DNA from: Spirochaetales bacterium
GTDB lineage: Bacteria; Spirochaetota; Spirochaetia; Sphaerochaetales; Sphaerochaetaceae
Assembly (NCBI GenBank): GCA_028722305.1
Contig: JAQYHB010000033.1
Coordinates: 22,527-86,526 of the forward strand
Direction of reading: 5' to 3'
DNA: 64,000 nucleotides
Part shown: positions 16,733 through 26,341 of the stretch, piece by piece
Position numbering within the stretch: position 1 is the first letter of the stretch
How the letters are laid out: each line of letters begins with the position of its first letter
Notes under the pieces: generated by a model
The model's input: the letters and a program-made list of their open reading frames with translations, nothing else
Databases searched by the model: none
Told to the model about the DNA's origin: nothing
Made by a program: the position numbers and the translations under genes

Positions 16733-18465
16733 TGGAACATTGGCAGATGGAGAGCCTGTACGGGAATGTTGATTCCCCGCGCTTTCAGGAAGACCTGAAG
16801 CGGGAAGTGGAGCTTGCCCGGAAGCTGCAGGCCGATTTGGAGGATCCCAGCCAGGATTTCGTGGAAACGCTGGACCGCTACCAGGAAATCCTGGATATCG
16901 ACGAGACCCTCGAGGCTTTCGCGAGCTGCATGCAGAGCACGGACACCAAAAGCGCCCTCTTCGCGAAGGGGGTGAGCCAGGCCGAGGAGGCGGCCCTTGC
17001 TGTCGATGATCTGGAAGTCCATATGTTGCTCTTCGTCCAGAGACGGAGGGACGAGGTCGCCGCGCTGACGAGAAAAGGGGGGAAGCTGGAGGCCTATGCC
17101 TTCGTCCTTGGCGAGATGCTCGAGCAAGCTGGCCATACGATGAGTCCCGAGCTGGAAAACCTTGCCAGCGATTTGGGGCGTTCCGGCACCGAAGCTTTCC
17201 GCAGGCTCCAGGACACCGTCAGTTCCCAGGCGGAAATCGAATGGGGTGACGGAAAACGGACCGGTACCCAGCTACGCGGCTATGCCTTCAGCCCGGACCG
17301 AGAACTGCGCCGAATCGCCTTTGAACGGGAGATCGCCCTGTGGAAGGAGCATGCGCCGGCCTTCGCCGCTGCCCTCAATGGCGTCAAGGGCGCCACGATT
17401 ACCTTGGACGGAAGAAGGGGCTGGAAGAGCCCGCTGGAGCGCTCGGTCAGCCAGTCCCGGCTTGATCCGCTCACCTTCCATGCGCTGATCGATACCCTGA
17501 AGGAGAGCCTTCCGGTCTTCCGCCGCTACCTTGCCGTCAAGGCAAAGGCGCTCGGATTGGAGGAGCTGGCATTCTACGACCTGTTCGCCCCGGTAGGTGA
17601 AGGGAGTACCCGTTATACCTATGGGGAGGCCCAGGAGTTTGTCGTCAGGCAGGTTTCCGCCTTCTCGCCGAGGATGGGCGGTTTCATGCAGGATGCATTC
17701 CGCAAGGGTTGGGTCGACCCGATGCCCCATGCCGGCAAGGTGGGCGGCGCCTTCGACACCGCCTTTCCTCTTTTCGGGGAGAGCCGCGTGCTTGCCAACT
17801 TTGACGGTACCTACAACGGGGTGTCGACCTTCGCCCATGAGCTGGGCCATGCCTTTCATGACAGCATCGTCCTGCCACTACCCAGCTTGCTGAGGACCTA
17901 TCCGATGACATTGGCGGAGACCGCGTCGATTTTCAGCGAGTTCGTCACTCTCAAGGGCGCTCTGAAGGAAAGCACCTCCAGAGGAGAGCGGGTGATGCTT
18001 GAGGACCAGTTCCTGCAGAACGCCTGCCAGGTCTGTGTCGACATCCTTTCCCGCTTCCTGTTCGAGGACGAGGTCTTCCGCCTGCGCAAAGAAGGGGAGA
18101 TCCCGGTAGACACGCTCTGCGAGGTGATGGTCAAGGCGCAGAAAGATACCTATGGTCCGCTGGCGGTCTATCATCCCTACATGTGGACGATGAAGAGCCA
18201 TTACTACAGCAGCGATTTCAGCTATTACAACTATCCCTACGCTTTCGGGCAGCTCTTCGGACTGGGCCTCTACCGGGTCTACGAGGCGGATCCCGCCCAT
18301 TTCGAGGAGAAGTACGTCACGTTGCTTTCCGCTACCGGCAGCCATGACGCGGCAACCTGCGCCGCGTCTATCGGCTTGGACATCAAGGACAAGCGGTTCT
18401 GGGAGGAAAGCGTCTCGGTCATCCAAGGCTTCGTGGAGGACTTTGCCCATGATTGTGCGAACTGA
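16732..18465 (+). CDS. pepF: M3 family oligoendopeptidase F
   Basis: A 577-residue zinc metallopeptidase that cuts medium-length peptides in the cytoplasm. The active site is HELGH at residues 369-373, with the downstream glutamate in LAETASIFSEF. The N-terminal oligopeptidase-F helical domain is complete and the length is normal for PepF. The start overlaps the regulator stop (TGATG). It continues the operon begun upstream, and its end overlaps the next gene, which starts inside its last codons. Confidence 0.92.
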   Translation: MEHWQMESLYGNVDSPRFQEDLKREVELARKLQADLEDPSQDFVETLDRYQEILDIDETLEAFASCMQSTDTKSALFAKGVSQAEEAALAVDDLEVHMLLFVQRRRDEVAALTRKGGKLEAYAFVLGEMLEQAGHTMSPELENLASDLGRSGTEAFRRLQDTVSSQAEIEWGDGKRTGTQLRGYAFSPDRELRRIAFEREIALWKEHAPAFAAALNGVKGATITLDGRRGWKSPLERSVSQSRLDPLTFHALIDTLKESLPVFRRYLAVKAKALGLEELAFYDLFAPVGEGSTRYTYGEAQEFVVRQVSAFSPRMGGFMQDAFRKGWVDPMPHAGKVGGAFDTAFPLFGESRVLANFDGTYNGVSTFAHELGHAFHDSIVLPLPSLLRTYPMTLAETASIFSEFVTLKGALKESTSRGERVMLEDQFLQNACQVCVDILSRFLFEDEVFRLRKEGEIPVDTLCEVMVKAQKDTYGPLAVYHPYMWTMKSHYYSSDFSYYNYPYAFGQLFGLGLYRVYEADPAHFEEKYVTLLSATGSHDAATCAASIGLDIKDKRFWEESVSVIQGFVEDFAHDCAN

Positions 18466-19579
18466 GAGCTTGGTGCAGGGCGGGCTCGCTCTGGCGAAGG
18501 ATCCCGAGGGAAAGATCCTGCTGGTGGATGGCGCCTTGAGCGGGGAAACGGTTGACGCCCAGGTGGACCGGACTACCGCCTCCGTCAGCTTCGCCCACGT
18601 GACCAACATCCTTTCCGCCAACCCTGACCGCGTCTTTCCTGCCTGTCCGGTCTACCAGGCCTGCGGGGGTTGCAACCTCCAGCATCTGGCAAGCGACAAG
18701 CAGGCGGAGGTGAAGGATGCCCTGGTCAAGGAGAACCTGCGTCGGATTGCCAATGTGAAGGATATCCCCTCCGATCCGGTGGCCTCAGGTCCGGCCTGGG
18801 GCTGGAGAATCCGCTGCCGGTTCCATGTCGACCTTGTCCATGGAAAGGTGGGGTTCCTGGCTTCCAAGAGCAACCAGCTGGTTGCCTTGGACGACTGCCC
18901 GGTGCTGGTGGACTCGCTCCGGAACCTGTTGCAGGAAAAGAAACAGCTCCTTGTCGAGGGGCGGAAGGCGATGTTCCGGGGCAAGGGAACCCGTGGGTTC
19001 TTCGAGGTGGCTTGCTTCGCCGGGGACGATGGGGTCTCGTTTGACGAAAAGCCGGTCCATGTCTCGGTGGCGGGGGTCGATTTCCTGGTTTCCGGAAAAG
19101 TTTTCTTCCAGTCCAACCGCGAGGTGTTGCCTGCCATGGCTTCCTTCATCCGCCGGTGGGGAGAGGGAGACAGGATCGTCGACCTGTACAGCGGGGTAGG
19201 TACCCTGAGCGCCTTCCTGGGGGAACGGGACCATGTGGCGCTTGTGGAGAAGAATCCTTCCTGCCGCGCCCTTGCCAGCAGGAACGTCCCGTGGGGCAAG
19301 GCCTTTACCGGGGATGCCGGCCGCTTCAAGGCCAGGGGTCCGATCGACCTGGTCCTGGTCGATCCCCCTCGGCTCGGGCTGGACAAGGGAGTTCCTTCCC
19401 TGATCGCCTCTTGGAAGCCGAGACGGATTCTGTACATGTCCTGCAACAGTGTGACGCTGGCCCGGGATGTTGCCCGTTTCCTGCAGGTAGGGTATGCTCC
19501 GAGAAGACTCGCGGTATTCGACATGTATCCCCAGACATGGGAGCAGGAAGCCTGCGTCGTGCTGGATCGGAAGGAGTGA
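18449..19579 (+). CDS. TrmA/RlmD-family RNA (uracil-5-)-methyltransferase
   Basis: A 376-residue RNA methyltransferase. A small OB/TRAM-like N-terminus is followed by a 4Fe-4S site CPVYQACGGC (about 57-66). A SAM domain has VDLYSGVGTLSAFLG and VDPPRLGL. The catalytic Cys lies in YMSCNSVTLARD. Family members make m5U in 23S rRNA (RlmD/RlmCD) or tRNA; which uracil is modified cannot be read here. ATG 18449 is preceded by GGAGG and overlaps the pepF 3' end by 17 bp. Confidence 0.88.
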   Translation: MIVRTESLVQGGLALAKDPEGKILLVDGALSGETVDAQVDRTTASVSFAHVTNILSANPDRVFPACPVYQACGGCNLQHLASDKQAEVKDALVKENLRRIANVKDIPSDPVASGPAWGWRIRCRFHVDLVHGKVGFLASKSNQLVALDDCPVLVDSLRNLLQEKKQLLVEGRKAMFRGKGTRGFFEVACFAGDDGVSFDEKPVHVSVAGVDFLVSGKVFFQSNREVLPAMASFIRRWGEGDRIVDLYSGVGTLSAFLGERDHVALVEKNPSCRALASRNVPWGKAFTGDAGRFKARGPIDLVLVDPPRLGLDKGVPSLIASWKPRRILYMSCNSVTLARDVARFLQVGYAPRRLAVFDMYPQTWEQEACVVLDRKE

Positions 19580-19582
19580 GGT

Positions 19583-21490
19583 ATGCGTGACGGTTTCATC
19601 AAGGTGGCCTTGGGTTCTCCCATCGTCCAGGTCGCTGATGTGGCGTACAACGTGGAGCGCGTCAAGGACTTGGTGGAACGAGCCGCCAAGGGCGGTGCGC
19701 GGCTGATCGTGCTGCCCGAGCTCTGCCTTACCGGCTATACCTGCGGCGACCTGTTCTTGCAGCAGTCCCTGCAGGAGGGGGCGGTCGAGGGACTCTCCTC
19801 GGTAGTCCTGTTCAGCCGCGGCTATGACTTGGTCATCGTCGTCGGTCTGCCGCTTGCCCTCGGCTCCCGGCTCTACAATGTGGCTGCCGTCATCTACAAC
19901 GGGAAGATTCTCGGGGTGGTGCCCAAAAGCCATATCCCGAACTATCGGGAATTCTATGAGCGGCGCTGGTTTTCCCCGGCTCCGGAAGAGACTACGGAAA
20001 TCTCCCTCTGCCGGCAGGTGGTTCCCTTCGGTACCCGCCTGCTTTTCTGCTGTGCGGCTCTCAGGGACTTCACCTTCGGTGTGGAGATTTGCGAGGACCT
20101 GTGGGTTCCCCGCTCTCCGTCGGTCGATCTTGCCCTCGCGGGGGCGACGGTGATCCTGAATCCAAGCGCGAGCGATGAGCTGGTGGGAAAGACCGAATAT
20201 CGCAGGAGTCTGGTGGCCATGCAGAGCGCCAAGCTTGTCTGCGCCTACCTGTATGCCGACGCCGGCTTCGGCGAGTCATCGACCGACCTGGTCTTCGCGG
20301 GCCACGACCTGGTCTGCGAGAATGGAGCCGTCCTGGCTGAAAGTTACGGCCAGCCGGGGGCCTTGGTGATGACGGAGATCGACGTGGGGCGGCTCGCTTT
20401 GGAGCGCAGGCGGATGACGACGTTCAACGAGCCGCACGAGGAGATGAGGGTCGTTTCCTTCACCCTGCCGCTGTCCGATACGACGCTGACCCGCCGTTTC
20501 AGCCCGAAACCCTTCGTTCCCGAGGATGACAGGGAACGCTCCGCGAGGTGCGAGCAGATTCTCAGCCTGCAGAGCATGGGGTTGGAGAAGCGCCTTGCCC
20601 ATATCCAGTGCCGTAGGGTGGTCATCGGCCTTTCCGGTGGCTTGGACTCGACCCTTGCCTTCCTGGTCTGCGTGCGCGCCTTCGACCATCTGCATCTGGA
20701 TCGCAGCGGGATCTACGCGGTGACCATGCCGGGTTTCGGCACCACCAAGCGTACCAAGGGCAACGCGACCAGGCTTGCCGAGGCCTTGGGTACCTCGATC
20801 CGCGAGGTGCCCATCGGATTGGCGGTGGAGCAGCACTTCAAGGATATCGGCCATGACCCGAACGTGACCGACATCACCTACGAGAACAGCCAGGCGAGGG
20901 AACGTACCCAGATCCTGATGGACCTTTCCAATCAGGTTGGCGGAATCGTCGTCGGCACGGGGGACCTCTCCGAGCTTGCCCTTGGGTGGGCGACCTACAA
21001 CGGGGACCACATGTCGATGTACGGGGTCAACGCGTCGGTGCCCAAGACGCTGGTGCGGCTGCTGGTAGCACACGTCGCCCAGGGGGAGGAAGATCCGGTC
21101 AAGGCCATCCTTCAGGACGTGATCGCCACGCCGGTCAGCCCTGAGTTGCTGCCGGCCAAGGCTGACGGGACAATCAACCAGGTGACCGAGGATATCGTCG
21201 GTCCCTACGAGCTGCACGACTTCTTCCTCTATTACATGGTCCGCTGGGGTTTTTCTCCCCGCAAGATCTGGCGCATCGCCCTCGCGACGTTCAAGGATTC
21301 CTATTCGGAAGAGGTGCTGCGCAAATGGTTGAAGAACTTCTACAAGCGCTTCTTCCAGCAGCAGTTCAAGCGTTCCTGCCTGCCCGATGGACCAAAGGTC
21401 GGCTCGGTGGCCCTCTCTCCGAGGGGCGACTGGCGTATGCCAAGCGACGCCGCGGTGGCGCTGTGGATGCGGGAGATCGAGCTGCTCTAG
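19583..21490 (+). CDS. nadE: Glutamine-hydrolysing NAD+ synthetase
   Basis: A 635-residue fusion that amidates nicotinate adenine dinucleotide to NAD+. The N-terminal nitrilase-like glutaminase has the E-K-C triad in LPELCLTGY, VPKSHIPNY and EICEDLW. The C-terminal ATP-pyrophosphatase carries GLSGGLDST and GTGDLSELALGW. Start ATG 19583 lies 3 bp after the methyltransferase stop with AAGGAG upstream. It is the last gene of the 13374-21490 run. Confidence 0.95.
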   Translation: MRDGFIKVALGSPIVQVADVAYNVERVKDLVERAAKGGARLIVLPELCLTGYTCGDLFLQQSLQEGAVEGLSSVVLFSRGYDLVIVVGLPLALGSRLYNVAAVIYNGKILGVVPKSHIPNYREFYERRWFSPAPEETTEISLCRQVVPFGTRLLFCCAALRDFTFGVEICEDLWVPRSPSVDLALAGATVILNPSASDELVGKTEYRRSLVAMQSAKLVCAYLYADAGFGESSTDLVFAGHDLVCENGAVLAESYGQPGALVMTEIDVGRLALERRRMTTFNEPHEEMRVVSFTLPLSDTTLTRRFSPKPFVPEDDRERSARCEQILSLQSMGLEKRLAHIQCRRVVIGLSGGLDSTLAFLVCVRAFDHLHLDRSGIYAVTMPGFGTTKRTKGNATRLAEALGTSIREVPIGLAVEQHFKDIGHDPNVTDITYENSQARERTQILMDLSNQVGGIVVGTGDLSELALGWATYNGDHMSMYGVNASVPKTLVRLLVAHVAQGEEDPVKAILQDVIATPVSPELLPAKADGTINQVTEDIVGPYELHDFFLYYMVRWGFSPRKIWRIALATFKDSYSEEVLRKWLKNFYKRFFQQQFKRSCLPDGPKVGSVALSPRGDWRMPSDAAVALWMREIELL

Positions 21491-21554
21491 AGGCAGTTTG
21501 CCATACCTGTTGGGAATGCATTATAGTTTCTCCCAGCGAGAGGAGGGAAAGAAG

Positions 21555-22151
21555 ATGAGCAAACGATGGATGGCGCTACTGGCCATCGCCACCTTGGGCA
21601 TTGCCTCGGTGTTCGCACAAGAGGCGGCTCCTCCGTATGTATCCTTGGGAGTCGGCGGCAACCTCTCCCTTTCCGTCCCCTTCGAGTCGGCTCCTGTCGC
21701 CAACTTCCATCCTTCGCTTGAGGCGAGGGCGAGGGTCATGTGGTTTGACTTCTCCCTGGTGGGCGGGTACACCCGTCTGGATGACGGCTACGACGAGCTC
21801 TCCGCCTTCCTTGGCATCGGCATCTGCAACCGGGACGCCCGCAAGTTGAGGGTCGGGCTGGAGTTCGGCCCACGTCTGCGTTGGGTCCTGAAGGATGGCG
21901 AAGGCTATTACCTGGACGGAGACGGGACTCCGAACCGGGTGGACAAAAGCGTCGATTATCTTGCCTATTCTCCCGTCGACTATCGTCTGACGGCCGACTA
22001 TATGCTGAGTAACAATGTGGTGCTGGGCGGGTTTTATCAGGTAGATACCGATTATCGGTTCGAATCGTGGGAACGAGTCGTCGACTTGGTCAACCTTGAC
22101 TGGGAAACCGGCAGGCTCGGTTTTACCTGCATGTATTTCTTTGACCTGTAA
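21555..22151 (+). CDS. Exported beta-rich protein, paralogue 1
   Basis: A 198-residue protein with signal peptide (about 1-22, ending VFAQ) and alternating strand pattern through the rest, ending TCMYFFDL. It resembles a small outer-membrane barrel or lipid-binding periplasmic protein. No named family recognised. AGGAGGG precedes the ATG. It aligns over its C-terminal third with the next gene product (D-x-DY ... DL ... W-x-x-G-x-x-G), so the pair arose by duplication. Confidence 0.7.
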   Translation: MSKRWMALLAIATLGIASVFAQEAAPPYVSLGVGGNLSLSVPFESAPVANFHPSLEARARVMWFDFSLVGGYTRLDDGYDELSAFLGIGICNRDARKLRVGLEFGPRLRWVLKDGEGYYLDGDGTPNRVDKSVDYLAYSPVDYRLTADYMLSNNVVLGGFYQVDTDYRFESWERVVDLVNLDWETGRLGFTCMYFFDL

Positions 22152-22165
22152 GGAGGGCTTATCGT

Positions 22166-22780
22166 ATGAAGCGGTTCTTCTCCCTGCTTGTGACGCTGAT
22201 GTTGGTTTCGGTTTCCGCGTTCGCGGAAATCCTTGATTTCCAAATTGGTGGAGCGGCGCTCTACAACGTGGACGCGGAGAGCATCCAGGACGACAGCGAC
22301 GGGTTGCTTGATATCGGGAACTACAACTTTGGTCTCGACGCCCGCCTGAAGGCGCTGGTCTTCGAGGGCACCGCCCTGTTCCTGTACAATGGCAAGACGA
22401 CCGCCGCGATCGACGGCCACGAGAGCGAGCGCTACCACGAGACCTCGCTGTTGATGACCGGAGGAGTGGCCTTCGATATGGTCGACACGGTCCGCCTGGG
22501 CTTCGGTATCGGACCCCGCGTGCGCGTGCTTTCCCGTGGTGGCGACAACTACGTGCTTGCCGACGACAAGCTGGTTTCCAGTCCCTCATTCGGAGACATG
22601 TGGATCCATGCCCCGTTCACTTACCGGTTCACTTGCGACCTGCTCCTGAAACCGGTCGCCATCGGTCTGAGCTACATGATCGACACCGACTATACGATCG
22701 ACGAGAACGATATCTCCGACCTGTTCGGGGTCAAATGGCGGAGCGGGAAGTTCGGTCTCTCCTTATTGTTGAACTGGTAA
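22166..22780 (+). CDS. Exported beta-rich protein, paralogue 2
   Basis: A 204-residue protein with signal peptide (about 1-20, MKRFFSLLVTLMLVSVSAFA) and a beta-strand-rich body ending LSLLLNW. It has the terminal aromatic residue and strand periodicity of small outer-membrane barrels. Start 15 bp after the preceding paralogue with AGGAGGG, so they are co-transcribed and may act together. Function unknown. Confidence 0.7.
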   Translation: MKRFFSLLVTLMLVSVSAFAEILDFQIGGAALYNVDAESIQDDSDGLLDIGNYNFGLDARLKALVFEGTALFLYNGKTTAAIDGHESERYHETSLLMTGGVAFDMVDTVRLGFGIGPRVRVLSRGGDNYVLADDKLVSSPSFGDMWIHAPFTYRFTCDLLLKPVAIGLSYMIDTDYTIDENDISDLFGVKWRSGKFGLSLLLNW

Positions 22781-22814
22781 AGCGTGGAAATGAGCCGGAT
22801 AGCATCCTTTGGGC

Positions 22815-22843
22815 TTGCAACTAAAATATTAGTGTGCTAGCAT
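22815..22843 (+). promoter_or_regulatory. Promoter of the uxuA operon
   Basis: TTGCAA (22815-22820), 17 bp, TAGCAT (22838-22843). The predicted RNA start leaves a short leader with ACGGAGGA before uxuA. The AT-rich spacer is a plausible operator for the GntR regulator encoded downstream. Confidence 0.55.
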
Positions 22844-22864
22844 GGGGCATACGGAGGAACCACC

Positions 22865-23932
22865 ATGAAAATGACTTTCCGGTGGTACGGCGACAAGGCT
22901 GATACCATCTCGTTGAACCAGATCCGCCAGATTGGCTACGTGAAGGGAATCATCTCGACCCTGTACGACATTCCTGCGGGCGAAGTGTGGCCCAGGGAGC
23001 GGATTCACGCGTTGAAAGCGGAAGTAGAGGCGGAGGATCTTACCCTTGAAGGCATTGAGAGCGTCAACATCCACGACGACATCAAGATCGGCCTGCCTTC
23101 CCGCGACAAGTACATCGAGAATTACATCAAGACTCTCGAGGCGCTGGGGGAGGAGGGCATCCACCTGGTCTGCTACAACTTCATGCCGGTCTTCGACTGG
23201 ACCCGTACCGACCTGCGCAAGCCACGCCCGGATGGTTCGACGGTCATGGCCTACGACCAGAAGTACATCGAAGGCAAGAACCCGCTGGAGTTCGCCGAGG
23301 AGATCCGCAAGAACTCCCTCGGCCACGACATGCCGGGATGGGAGCCGGAGCGGCTTTCCCATGTCCTTGACCTGTTCGAGGCCTACAAGGACGTCGACGA
23401 GAACAAGCTCTTCGACAACATGGTCTACTTCCTCAAGGCGATCGGACCGGTCTGCGAGAAGTACGACATGAAGATGGCCGTCCATCCGGACGATCCCGCC
23501 TGGCCGGTCTTCGGGCTACCCCGCATCGTCCGCAGCAAGGAGACGATCGCCAAGATCCTCAAGGCGGTCGACAAGCCCTACAATGGCTTGACCTTCTGCG
23601 CCGGAAGCCTGGGCACCAATCCGAAAAACGACCTGCCAGGCATCATCCGTTCCTTCCCGGGCCGCATCCACTTCGCCCATGTGCGCAACCTCCACCACTT
23701 TGCCCCTGGCGTCTTCGAGGAGGCTGTCCATCTTTCCAGCGATGGCTCGTTCGACCTGTACGAGATCTGCAAAGCGCTCTATGACATCCACTTCGAGGGT
23801 CCGATCAGACCGGACCACGGGCGCAATCTCTGGGGCGAGCAGTGCATGCCTGGCTATGGACTGTATGACCGTGCCCTTGGCGCCGCCTACATCTGCGGTC
23901 TTTGGGAAGCGATCGAGAAGAGCAATCGATGA
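22865..23932 (+). CDS. uxuA: Mannonate dehydratase
   Basis: A 355-residue TIM-barrel enzyme converting D-mannonate to 2-keto-3-deoxygluconate in hexuronate catabolism. Recognisable features are MKMTFRWYG at the N-terminus, the metal-site stretches AVHPDDPAW and FCAGSLG, HFAHVRN, and the C-terminal RPDHGRN. Length fits the family (about 350-395). GGAGGA lies 6-7 bp before the ATG. It overlaps the regulator gene by 4 bp; uxuB follows, giving two consecutive pathway steps. Confidence 0.95.
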   Translation: MKMTFRWYGDKADTISLNQIRQIGYVKGIISTLYDIPAGEVWPRERIHALKAEVEAEDLTLEGIESVNIHDDIKIGLPSRDKYIENYIKTLEALGEEGIHLVCYNFMPVFDWTRTDLRKPRPDGSTVMAYDQKYIEGKNPLEFAEEIRKNSLGHDMPGWEPERLSHVLDLFEAYKDVDENKLFDNMVYFLKAIGPVCEKYDMKMAVHPDDPAWPVFGLPRIVRSKETIAKILKAVDKPYNGLTFCAGSLGTNPKNDLPGIIRSFPGRIHFAHVRNLHHFAPGVFEEAVHLSSDGSFDLYEICKALYDIHFEGPIRPDHGRNLWGEQCMPGYGLYDRALGAAYICGLWEAIEKSNR

Positions 23933-24597
23933 GTTTCACACGTAGCGACCAGATCTATCAGGAGCTGAGGGGGGATATCCTCTCCCTGAAGCTTGCCCCT
24001 GGCACCGAGCTGAAGCTGCAGGAGCTTGCAGACCGCCTTTTGGTCTCCAAGAGCCCGATTCGCGACGCCCTGCAGCAGCTCAAGAGCGAGGGTCTGGTGG
24101 ACATCTGGCCGCAGAGCGGCACCCGCGTCAGCCTGATTGACCTGTCCCAAGTGGAGGTGGAGCGGTTGCTCCGGACCACCTTGGAGCAGGAGGCTGTGCG
24201 CGCCTTCTGCAGGAAACCGGACGAGCGCGCCCTTACCCAGATGCGCTTCCTGATTGAGGAGCAACGTTGGGCTGCGGGCCAGAACGCCTATCTGCGGTTC
24301 CTGCAACTGGACGACGCCTTCCACCAGCAGATTTTCGTCGGTTGCGGCCTGGGGAGGTTCTGGGACATCCTCCAGAGCCAGCTGGGCAACTACCAGAGGG
24401 TCCGTATCCTCAGCTTTGAGGAACCGGAAGTGGTTCCGGCTGTGGTGGAAAGTCACAAGAAACTCTTGCGGGTGCTCGAGGAGAAGAACCTCGACGAGGC
24501 GCTGCGTCTGGAATCCGGACACGTCCGGAAACTGGATTCCGAGCTGGGGCCGCTGATGCAGCTGTTCCCAGGTTACTTTACCAATACAAAACGATAG
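23929..24597 (+). CDS. GntR/FadR-subfamily transcriptional regulator
   Basis: A 222-residue regulator with an N-terminal winged helix (LKLQELADRLLVSKSPIRDALQQL, about 25-50, then GLVDIWPQSGTRVS) and a C-terminal all-helical FCD ligand domain. FCD members often bind small carboxylates through a metal site. Sitting between uxuA and uxuB with an ATGA overlap, it is best explained as the local hexuronate repressor, analogous to UxuR/ExuR. That is inference from context. Confidence 0.88.
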   Translation: MSFTRSDQIYQELRGDILSLKLAPGTELKLQELADRLLVSKSPIRDALQQLKSEGLVDIWPQSGTRVSLIDLSQVEVERLLRTTLEQEAVRAFCRKPDERALTQMRFLIEEQRWAAGQNAYLRFLQLDDAFHQQIFVGCGLGRFWDILQSQLGNYQRVRILSFEEPEVVPAVVESHKKLLRVLEEKNLDEALRLESGHVRKLDSELGPLMQLFPGYFTNTKR

Positions 24598-24607
24598 GAG
24601 TACAAAC

Positions 24608-26218
24608 ATGCGTTTGACTACGAAAGGTTTGCAGGATACCAAGGCCTGGCAGGCCAAGGGATACAAGCTTCCTTCCTTTGATCGGGAGGCGATGGTCAGG
24701 AAGACCAAGGAGAACCCCGTCTGGATCCACTTCGGCGCAGGCAACATCTTCCGCGGCTTCCATGCCATGTTGATGCAGAAGCTGCTCGAGGCTGGAATTA
24801 CCGACCGTGGCATCATCGTCGGCGAGGGTTTCGACTACGCCATCATCGACGACATCTACCGTCCGCACGACGACCTGTCCCTGCTGGTCACCCTGAAGGC
24901 TGACGGCTCGATCGAGAAAGAGGTGGTCGCCTCCGTCGCCGAGGCTCTTCGCTGCGACAAGAGCTTCCCCGGGGAGTGGGCTCTGTTCCAGAAGTACTTC
25001 GCCAGCGACAGCCTCCAGATGGTCACCTTCACCATCACCGAGAAGGGCTACGCGCTGAAGGGCAAGGACGGTTCCTATTTCCCGTTCGTCCAGACCGACA
25101 TCAAGAACGGACCGGACGGAGAACTTGGCAGCATGGTCAGCAAGCTGACCAGTCTGATGTACACCCGTTACAAAGCCGGCAAGAAACCGCTTGCCTTGGT
25201 CTCCACCGACAACTGCTCCCACAATGGCGAGAAGCTCCAGAGCGGAGTGCTCGCCATCGCCCGGGAGTGGGTCGCCGCGGGGTTCTGCGAGGCTGGTTTC
25301 CTCGACTACCTCGGTAAGCAGGTCGCCTTCCCGTGGTCGATGATTGACAAGATCACCCCGAGACCCGACAGCAAGGTCAAGGCGATGCTGGAGGCGGATG
25401 GCTTCGAGGATACCGACGTCGTGGTCACCGACAAGCACACCTATATCGCCCCGTTCGTCAACGCCGAGCAACCGCAGTACCTGGTCATCGAGAACAGCTT
25501 CCCTGCCGGTCGTCCCGCATTGGAGAAGGCCGGTGTCTATCTGACCGACCGCGACACCGTCAACAAGGTGGAGCGCATGAAGGTCTGCACCTGTCTCAAC
25601 CCGTTACACACCGCCTTGGCGGTCTATGGCTGCCTGCTTGGATACACGCTGATCGCCGACGAGATGAAGGATCCGCAGCTGAAGCAGATGGTAAAGACTC
25701 TCGGCTACAAGGAAGGCATGCCGGTCGTCACCGATCCGGGCATCCTGAACCCGAAGGATTTCATCGACGAGGTGGTGGAGAAGCGCATTCCCAACCCCTT
25801 CATGCCGGATACCCCGCAACGTATCGCCACCGATACCAGCCAGAAGCTGGCCATCCGCTATGGCGAGACGATCAAGGCCTATCAGGCCAGCAAGACGCTC
25901 AAGCTGGACGACCTGGAGATCATCCCCCTCGTCTTTGCCGGCTGGTGCCGTTATCTGATGGCGGTCGATGATGAGGGAAAGGCCTTCACGCCGTCCAGCG
26001 ATCCTCGTCTCGAGGAGGAGAGTGCCTACCTGAAGGACGTCAAGTTGGGGGACAAGGGTCCCTTCGACCAGATCCTCCATCCAATCCTCTCCGATGCGAC
26101 GCTCTTCGGTGTCGACCTGGAGAAGGCCGGTCTGGCGAAGAAGGTGGTCGCCTACTTCACCGAACTGGTGGCTGGAAAGGGCGCAATCCGCAAGACGCTG
26201 GTCAAGTATGTGAAATGA
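24608..26218 (+). CDS. uxuB: Fructuronate reductase (mannitol dehydrogenase family)
   Basis: A 536-residue long-chain polyol dehydrogenase. IHFGAGNIFRGF (about 40) is the NAD-binding loop, and KVERMKVCTCLNPLHTALA (about 320) contains the catalytic Lys region of this family. In this operon the expected reaction is D-fructuronate to D-mannonate, the substrate of UxuA. Other mannitol-dehydrogenase-family substrates are less likely given the neighbours. AGGAG lies before the ATG, 10 bp after the regulator stop. Confidence 0.9.
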   Translation: MRLTTKGLQDTKAWQAKGYKLPSFDREAMVRKTKENPVWIHFGAGNIFRGFHAMLMQKLLEAGITDRGIIVGEGFDYAIIDDIYRPHDDLSLLVTLKADGSIEKEVVASVAEALRCDKSFPGEWALFQKYFASDSLQMVTFTITEKGYALKGKDGSYFPFVQTDIKNGPDGELGSMVSKLTSLMYTRYKAGKKPLALVSTDNCSHNGEKLQSGVLAIAREWVAAGFCEAGFLDYLGKQVAFPWSMIDKITPRPDSKVKAMLEADGFEDTDVVVTDKHTYIAPFVNAEQPQYLVIENSFPAGRPALEKAGVYLTDRDTVNKVERMKVCTCLNPLHTALAVYGCLLGYTLIADEMKDPQLKQMVKTLGYKEGMPVVTDPGILNPKDFIDEVVEKRIPNPFMPDTPQRIATDTSQKLAIRYGETIKAYQASKTLKLDDLEIIPLVFAGWCRYLMAVDDEGKAFTPSSDPRLEEESAYLKDVKLGDKGPFDQILHPILSDATLFGVDLEKAGLAKKVVAYFTELVAGKGAIRKTLVKYVK

Positions 26219-26235
26219 CGCGCTTGTCGGGAACT

Positions 26236-26270
26236 GACAGGGCAGGGCGGAAGCCCTGTCCTGATTTTTT
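26236..26270 (+). terminator. Terminator of the uxu operon
   Basis: Stem GACAGGGC / GCCCTGTC (26236-26243/26253-26260) followed by CTGATTTTTT. Confidence 0.88.
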
Positions 26271-26302
26271 ATGCCCAGTACGGATTTGCAAGCAGGAAGA
26301 AG

Positions 26303-26333
26303 CAAAAAAGAACGGAGCCTCTTGCGGCTCCGT
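26303..26333 (-). terminator. Terminator of the SecB-like gene
   Basis: Perfect 8-bp stem ACGGAGCC / GGCTCCGT (26312-26319/26326-26333), followed on the minus strand by TTCTTTTTT. Confidence 0.88.
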
Positions 26334-26341
26334 CCCGTCAT